NCBI RefSeq assembly: GCF_009299795.1 | Contig: NZ_VIGP01000004.1 | Coordinates: 408,098-472,097, forward strand | DNA: 64,000 nt | DNA from: Brachybacterium subflavum | GTDB lineage: Bacteria; Actinomycetota; Actinomycetes; Actinomycetales; Dermabacteraceae | Direction: 5' to 3' | Part shown: piece after piece, positions 59,280-64,000 of the stretch | How positions within the stretch are numbered: position 1 is the stretch's first letter | Layout: the number at the start of each line of letters is the position of its first letter | Position numbers and translations under genes: made by a program | The notes under the pieces: generated by a model | What the model saw: only the letters and a program-made list of their open reading frames with translations | What the model was told of the DNA's origin: nothing | Databases searched by the model: none

Positions 59280-62200
59280 TCAGGCCCTGGCGACCGACAC
59301 GGTCACCGTGCCGCCGGAGACCTTCTCGCTCGCCGCGTGCGCTCCGGGAGCGGGCTCGGCGGGCACCTCGAGCGCGGTCGCGAGGACCTCGCCGGCGACC
59401 AGGTCGCGGTGGACGGCGACGGCGTCGACGACGGCCTGGTCTCCCGAGACCGTGAGGGTGATGCGGTCCGAGACGTCGAGCCCCGCGTCCCGTCGGGCCG
59501 ACTGGATCGCGCGCACCACGTCGCGCGCGGTGCCCTCGGCCTCGAGCTCGGGCGTCACCCGGGTGTCGAGCACCAGGAAGTCGCCGCCGCGCAGCACGCC
59601 GATCGCGCGCCCCTCGGCCGCGGAGTCGGAGCCGGCGACGAGATCCAGCGAGTACTCGCCGTCGGCCAGAACGATCCCGCCGGAGGTCACGGTGCCGTCC
59701 TCGGCCACGGACCAGTCGCCCGTCTTCGATCCCTTGATGACGGCCTGCACCTGCTTGCCCAGGCGCGGGCCGGCGGCGCGCGCGTTCACGCTGAGGCGCT
59801 GCTCGACGCCCATCGACCGCGACTCCTCGCTCGCCACGTCCACGAGCCGCACGTCCTTGACGTTGAGCTCGTCGGCGATGATCTCCGCGAAGGGCGCGAG
59901 GGAGGCCGGGTCGTGGTGGACCACGGTGAGCTGGGCGAGCGGCAAGCGCGCCCGCAGCCCCTCCTTCTTGCGCAGCGAGTTGCCGACGCTCGCCACGTGC
60001 CGCACGTCGTCCATCTGCGCCACCAGGTCCGGATCGGCCGGGAACAGCTCCGGATCCGGCCAGTCGGTGAGGTGCACCGAGCGCCCGCCGGTGAGCTGCT
60101 TCCAGATCTCCTCGGAGACCATGGGCAGCAGCGGCGCGGCCACGCGGCACAGCGTCTCCAGGCACGTGGAGAGCACGTCGATCGCCTGCTCGTCGCCCTC
60201 CCAGAAGCGGTCGCGGGAGCGGCGCACGTACCAGTTGGTGAGCATGTCCAGGTAGTCCTGGACCTTCTCGGCGGCATCGGCGATCGCGAGGGCCTCGAAG
60301 GACTCCCGCACGCCCCGTGCGAGCACGCCCGTGCGGGCCAGCAGGTAGCGGTCCATGACGTCGTCGGACTCGTACCGGGTGCGCCCCTGGTAGCCCTGGG
60401 GCCGGCCGTCCGCGTCCTTCGGGCCGGCGGCGTTGGCGTACAGCCCCAGGAAGTACCAGACGTTCCACAGCGGCAGCACCACGTGGCGGGTGGCGTCGCG
60501 GATCTTCGCCTCGTCGACGATGAGGTTGCCCCCGCGCAGGATCGGCGAGCTCATGAGGAACCAGCGCATCGCGTCCGCGCCGTAGGTCGCGTACATGTCG
60601 CGCACGTCGGGGTAATTGCGCAGGGACTTGCTCATCTTCTGCCCGTCCTCGCCCAGCACGATGCCGTGGCAGATGACGGAGGTGAACGCGGGACGGTCGA
60701 AGAGCGCCGTGGCCAGCACGTGCATCATGTAGAACCAGCCGCGGGTCTGGCCGATGTACTCGACGATGAAGTCCGCGGGGTTGTGGCTCTCGAACCACTC
60801 GGCGTTCTCGAAGGGGTAGTGCACCTGCGCGAACGGCATCGAGCCGGAGTCGAACCAGACGTCGAAGACGTCGGTGATGCGGCGCATCGTCGACTTCCCG
60901 CTCGGATCGTCGGGGTTCGGCCGGGTGAGCTCGTCGATGTACGGCCGGTGCAGGTTGACCTCGCCGAACTCGTCACGCGGGAGCGTCCCGAAGGCCTCCT
61001 CGAGCTCCGCGAGCGAGCCGTACACCTCGATGCGCGGGTGGTTCGGGTCGTCGCTCTTCCACACAGGGATCGGCGAGCCGAAGTAGCGGTTGCGGGAAAT
61101 CGCCCAGTCGCGCGCGCCCTCGAGCCACTTGCCGAACTGGCCGTGCTTGACGTTGCCGGGCACCCAGTCGATCTGCTCATTGAGCTCGAGCATCCGCTCG
61201 CGCTGATCGGCGACCTTCACGTACCAGGAGCTCACGGCCTTGTAGATGAGCGGCTTCCGGCAGCGCCAGCAGTGCGGGTAGGAGTGCACGTGGCTCTTCT
61301 CCCGCATCAGCCGATGCTCGCGCTGCAGGTTGCGGATGATCGGCCGGTTCGCGTCGAACACCTGCAGCCCGGCGATCTCGTCGAGCGCGGTGCCGCGGAA
61401 GTAGTCGAGGAACTGCGCGCCGTCGTCGACGGAGACGATCACGGGGATCCCGTACTCGGCGTTGACCTGCTGGTCGATCTCGCCGTAGGCGGTGGCCTGG
61501 TGGACCACGCCGGTGCCGTCGTCGGTCGAGACGTAGTCGGCGACCGTCACGATCCACGCGTTCTGGGTGCCCCAGCGCTCGCGGTCCTCGGAGTAGACGG
61601 TCCACAGCGGTTCGTAGGCCATGTGCTCGAGCTCGGCGCCGTGGTAGGCCCGCTCCTCGACCGCGGCGACGGCGTCCTCGGCGCTCGCGAACCCGAGCTC
61701 CTTCGCGTACTCGCCGACCAGGGCCGCGGCCAGCAGGTAGCGGTCGGTGCCGGCGACCCCGCTGTCGGCCGCTCCCTCGGGCCCGGCGGGCACCACCGCG
61801 TACTCGACCTCCGGGCCCACGGCCAGGGAGAAGTTCGTGGGCAGGGTCCACGGGGTCGTCGTCCAGGCGAGGGCCTTCACGCCCGCCAGCCCCAGCTCCT
61901 CGGCCTTCTCGCCGACGAAGGGGAAGGTGACGGTGACGGTCGGATCCTGGCGGTCCTGGTAGACGTCGTCGTCCATGCGCAGCTCGTGGGAGCTCAGCGG
62001 CGTCTGGTCGTTCCAGCAGTAGGGCAGCACGTAGTAGCCCTCGTAGGCGCGACCCTTGTCCCACAGCGTCTTGAACGCCCAGAGCACGGACTCCATGAAG
62101 GAGACGTCGAGGGTCTTGTAGTCGTTCTCGAAGTCGACCCAGCGCGCCTGCCGGGTCACGTACTCCTCCCACTCCTTCGTGTACTTCAGCACGGAGGAGC

Positions 62201-62576
62201 GCGCGGCGGAGTTGAACGCCTGGACGCCCATCTCCTCGATCTCGGACTTCTCCGTCATCCCCAGCTCGCGCATGGCCTCGAGCTCGGCGGGCAGGCCGTG
62301 GGTGTCCCAGCCGAAGCGGCGGTCCACCTTGTACCCGTCCATCGTGCGGAAGCGCGGGACCACGTCCTTGACGAAGCCCGTGAGCAGGTGCCCGTAGTGC
62401 GGGAGCCCGTTGGCGAAGGGCGGCCCGTCGTAGAAGACGTACTCGGGGGCGCCCTCGCGCTGCGCGATCGATGCGCGGAAGGTGTCGTCCCTGTCCCAGA
62501 ACCGCAGGATGCGGCTCTCGAGATCGGGAAGGTTCGGCGAGGGGACGAGCGGGTCTCCGGAGACCGGATAGACCAT
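59280..62576 (-). CDS. ileS: Isoleucine-tRNA ligase, type II
   Basis: Class I synthetase charging tRNA-Ile. The HIGH-equivalent is HYGH at residues 60-63, and KMSKS lies near residue 647 ([13 protein letters not shown]). The CP1 editing domain and the long eukaryote-like C-terminus fit the type II form, 1098 aa. Type II enzymes are typically less sensitive to mupirocin. It is preceded by a T-box leader with an AUC specifier and followed by a hairpin terminator. Confidence 0.97.
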   Translation of the reverse strand: MVYPVSGDPLVPSPNLPDLESRILRFWDRDDTFRASIAQREGAPEYVFYDGPPFANGLPHYGHLLTGFVKDVVPRFRTMDGYKVDRRFGWDTHGLPAELEAMRELGMTEKSEIEEMGVQAFNSAARSSVLKYTKEWEEYVTRQARWVDFENDYKTLDVSFMESVLWAFKTLWDKGRAYEGYYVLPYCWNDQTPLSSHELRMDDDVYQDRQDPTVTVTFPFVGEKAEELGLAGVKALAWTTTPWTLPTNFSLAVGPEVEYAVVPAGPEGAADSGVAGTDRYLLAAALVGEYAKELGFASAEDAVAAVEERAYHGAELEHMAYEPLWTVYSEDRERWGTQNAWIVTVADYVSTDDGTGVVHQATAYGEIDQQVNAEYGIPVIVSVDDGAQFLDYFRGTALDEIAGLQVFDANRPIIRNLQREHRLMREKSHVHSYPHCWRCRKPLIYKAVSSWYVKVADQRERMLELNEQIDWVPGNVKHGQFGKWLEGARDWAISRNRYFGSPIPVWKSDDPNHPRIEVYGSLAELEEAFGTLPRDEFGEVNLHRPYIDELTRPNPDDPSGKSTMRRITDVFDVWFDSGSMPFAQVHYPFENAEWFESHNPADFIVEYIGQTRGWFYMMHVLATALFDRPAFTSVICHGIVLGEDGQKMSKSLRNYPDVRDMYATYGADAMRWFLMSSPILRGGNLIVDEAKIRDATRHVVLPLWNVWYFLGLYANAAGPKDADGRPQGYQGRTRYESDDVMDRYLLARTGVLARGVRESFEALAIADAAEKVQDYLDMLTNWYVRRSRDRFWEGDEQAIDVLSTCLETLCRVAAPLLPMVSEEIWKQLTGGRSVHLTDWPDPELFPADPDLVAQMDDVRHVASVGNSLRKKEGLRARLPLAQLTVVHHDPASLAPFAEIIADELNVKDVRLVDVASEESRSMGVEQRLSVNARAAGPRLGKQVQAVIKGSKTGDWSVAEDGTVTSGGIVLADGEYSLDLVAGSDSAAEGRAIGVLRGGDFLVLDTRVTPELEAEGTARDVVRAIQSARRDAGLDVSDRITLTVSGDQAVVDAVAVHRDLVAGEVLATALEVPAEPAPGAHAASEKVSGGTVTVSVARA

Positions 62577-62842
62577 GGGGACCTCCGAGCGGGGCGTAGG
62601 CGGACGGCGACTGTGCTGTCCGAGGACGCCGCTCCCCTCCCCTGCCGGCCTGCGGCGGGTCGGTGCGCGTGCGCGGTACCACCTCGGTTGACGCCCCGGG
62701 AGGCGTCCCCTCGTTCCTCAGCTGTGACGGGCTGGTCCCGGCGGGTTCTACTGGGCCGACGGGCCGCTCGCGCTGCGCGCTCGGGCCCCTGACCGTTCTT
62801 CCCGCGGCTCGCCGGTGATGGCCGGGTCGATGCCGATGGGCA
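62577..62842 (-). promoter_or_regulatory. T-box riboswitch upstream of ileS
   Basis: On the minus strand the conserved T-box sequence CCGAGGTGGTACCGCG ends at 62672. Its TGGT is complementary to the ACCA end of uncharged tRNA-Ile. A specifier codon ATC followed by A (62817-62819) sits in the ATCACCGGCGAGC context I recall from actinobacterial ileS T-boxes. GGAGG lies just before the ATG and no terminator run of T follows, so control of translation by Shine-Dalgarno sequestration is likely. Confidence 0.9.
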
Positions 62843-62844
62843 TC

Positions 62845-62874
62845 AGTCTACGTCGGCGCCGACGGACGGGTCAC
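62845..62874 (-). promoter_or_regulatory. Promoter of the ileS T-box transcript
   Basis: TAGACT (62845-62850) as -10 and GTGACC (62869-62874, 4 of 6 matches) as -35, 18-bp spacer, on the minus strand. It places the start at the beginning of the T-box leader. Confidence 0.55.
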
Positions 62875-63060
62875 CGGGGGTCGCGGTGGAATCGGTCTCG
62901 TCGTGGGGTGGGGGCGGCGGGGTGGGGAGGACGGGCGGGCGTGCCGGTGCGGCGCGATCCATCGGAGTGAGGGGTCGACCCGTGTCCCTCTCGACGTGCG
63001 ACGTGATCTGGTGTCGAGTACGCGTCGGCTCGGTATCCGCGGTTCCTCCACAAGGGGGCG

Positions 63061-63130
63061 TTTTCCACGGGGTTATCCACTACTGGGCGGGCGGGGGTGG
63101 AGGGAAGGAAGTTTTCCCGGCTTATCCACA
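63061..63130 (+). other. Cluster of DnaA-box-like 9-mers
   Basis: TTTTCCACG (63061-63069), TTATCCACT (63073-63081) and TTATCCACA (63122-63130), all on the plus strand; the last matches the DnaA consensus. There is no dnaA/dnaN or AT-rich unwinding region, so an origin is not claimed. They may instead relate to the adjacent HNH-type gene family. Confidence 0.5.
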
Positions 63131-63168
63131 TTCTCGATTGAGGTCTGGTTTTTCACGGTACGGCGGGA

Positions 63169-63174
63169 TAGAAT
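63169..63174 (+). promoter_or_regulatory. Candidate -10 for the DUF222 gene
   Basis: TAGAAT, about 140 nt before the GTG at 63316. The -35 region is weak. Confidence 0.35.
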
Positions 63175-63315
63175 CGGACATATCGATCGGGCGCGAGAGA
63201 TCGCGGTTTCATGGGTGAGGCCGACGGATCTTCTGAATGCGTCCGTTGTTTCAGGGTTCCCGATCGACAGAGCACGTGTCGGTTCGTGGAATGCCGAGGG
63301 AAGGGGGTGGGTGGT

Positions 63316-63990
63316 GTGAGTGCGGTGGAGCAGCCGGAGTTGCAGGGGCGTCTGGACCTGCCCGGGGAGCGGGCGGTCGAGTCGACCTTCGCGATCCTGG
63401 ACGATCTGGAGCAGATGACCGAGCGTCAGCGCGAGGACATGCACGTCCACACGCCCCGGTTCGTGGCCGCGCCCCCGGACGGTGTGAAGCCTCTGTTCAT
63501 CGTGAAGGAACCGACGAAGCCGGTCTGCCGGGATGTCGTGGCACGCAGGGTGAAGGCTCGGCCGGGTGCGGAGCTGACCGGGCAGGTCCGTGCCCTCTGG
63601 GACGAGGGCGTCGACGAGTCCTACGAGCTCTCCCGCCGGTTCGTGGCGCTGGCGCCGTTCTGGGCGGGGCGCGAGGAGATGGACGCAGACCCGTACGAGG
63701 TCGAGCAGCAGGACCTGATGGTCGCGGTCGCGATGCGCTGCACCCGCGGGCAGGCCGCCAAAGCCATCACCGACGCCCACCGAGCGGTCGATCTGCTGCC
63801 TCGCTGCACCCAAGCCCTGGAGGCGGGGGAATTCCCGGCGGAATGGTTCCGGACCCTGCTGCGGCGGACCGCGGATTTCACTCCCGCGGAGATGGTGCTG
63901 GCGGATGTCACGGTCGCGTCATGGTGTCTGGCGATCATGCCGAGAGTGTTCACGAAATGCCTCGACGGGCGTGTCAGATGGTCTGTGTAA
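63316..63990 (+). pseudogene. DUF222 (13E12-type) protein, truncated before the HNH domain
   Basis: The 224-residue product matches the DUF222 N-terminal region of the HNH endonuclease family common in actinobacteria. GERAVESTFAILDDLEQM and LSRRFVALAPFWAGREEMDAD are family-like, and WFRTLLRRTADFTPAEMVLADVTVASW sits at the usual C-terminal part of DUF222. It stops at 63988-63990, whereas family members run to about 450-550 aa with an HNH domain. The last codons (AGA TGG TCT GTG) have atypical usage. A frameshift, truncation or a short variant are all possible. GTG 63316 has GGAAGGGGG upstream; ATG 63211 is an alternative. Confidence 0.6.
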
Positions 63991-64000
63991 GTCCTGACTG

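Larger units (their letters stand above)
62875..63315. other. AT-richer intergenic spacer
   Basis: This 440-nt spacer between the ileS promoter and the DUF222 gene has runs of T and A unlike its surroundings. Its two longest frames (62886 and 62903, plus strand) have no recognisable protein and poor codon use. It holds DnaA-box-like motifs and a TAGAAT hexamer, listed separately. Confidence 0.6.

Noticed and set aside
58950..62792. A 1280-codon open frame on the plus strand opposite ileS
   Set aside because: Shadow of ileS; it also runs through the T-box leader.
63061..63130. DnaA-box cluster as a replication origin
   Set aside because: Only three boxes, no dnaA, dnaN or rpmH, and no unwinding element; not sufficient.
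62886..63319. Two overlapping plus-strand frames in the spacer after ileS
   Set aside because: No recognisable motifs, poor third-position GC, and overlap with promoter-like and DnaA-box-like elements.

Overview
The window is very GC-rich, with GC-saturated third codon positions, Shine-Dalgarno-led or leaderless starts and many 1-4 nt stop/start overlaps. Gene content (DUF2469, DUF4233 next to folC, DUF4081-GNAT next to the site-2 protease, translational T-box before a type II ileS, ffh-glnD-glnB-amtB-ftsY) points to an actinobacterium of the Micrococcales. A Brachybacterium/Dermabacteraceae-like genome is my best guess; that identification is inference. No rRNA, tRNA, CRISPR array or insertion sequence was found. 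Most of the window is core chromosome read from the minus strand.

Layout. 1-830: 3' part of an L,D-transpeptidase. 1038-9549 (-): rimP-nusA-ylxR-infB, a hairpin terminator, then a TRM11-like methyltransferase-rbfA-truB, and a small orphan gene. 9782-10825 (+): DUF4439 lipoprotein. 10912-12693 (-): proS. 12806-18803: an accessory block (small DUF4190 membrane protein, a three-gene sugar-type ABC importer, two SAM methyltransferases) sits where ispG would be expected. 18810-27661 (-): GNAT, rseP, a DivIVA-motif protein, rlmN-cdsA, frr, pyrH, and rpsB-tsf. The MEP-pathway genes dxr and ispG, normal residents here, are absent.

28060-38723: an M23 peptidase (+), then a minus-strand run of xerC, dprA, comM, the yraN family, DUF2469, rnhB, two signal peptidases, rplS, trmD-rimM and khpA-rpsP. 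Thus DNA uptake and recombination, protein export and ribosome-maturation genes lie together. 38924-44215 is accessory: an Nramp homologue without the canonical metal motifs, an OhrR-type regulator with a paired palindromic operator, a four-repeat DivIVA-motif protein, an amidohydrolase and a tandem SRPBCC protein. 44258-51733: ffh, the nitrogen-signalling set amtB-glnB-glnD, and ftsY. 51817-54414: ndk, DUF4233 and folC.

54629-56370 (+): a WXG100-like/serine-hydrolase fusion resembling a type VII secretion substrate. 56443-59179 (-): a DUF969-DUF979-DUF2891 gene set. 59280-62842: type II ileS behind a T-box riboswitch. The window ends with an AT-richer spacer carrying DnaA-box-like 9-mers and a DUF222-type gene that stops before any HNH domain.

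The most interesting signals are: a recurrent leaderless arrangement with a TANNNT-type -10 hexamer 6-7 nt before ATG; the OhrR operator without an ohr gene; the divergent Nramp; the DivIVA-repeat proteins; the WXG100-hydrolase with a short overlapping upstream ORF; and the missing dxr/ispG.
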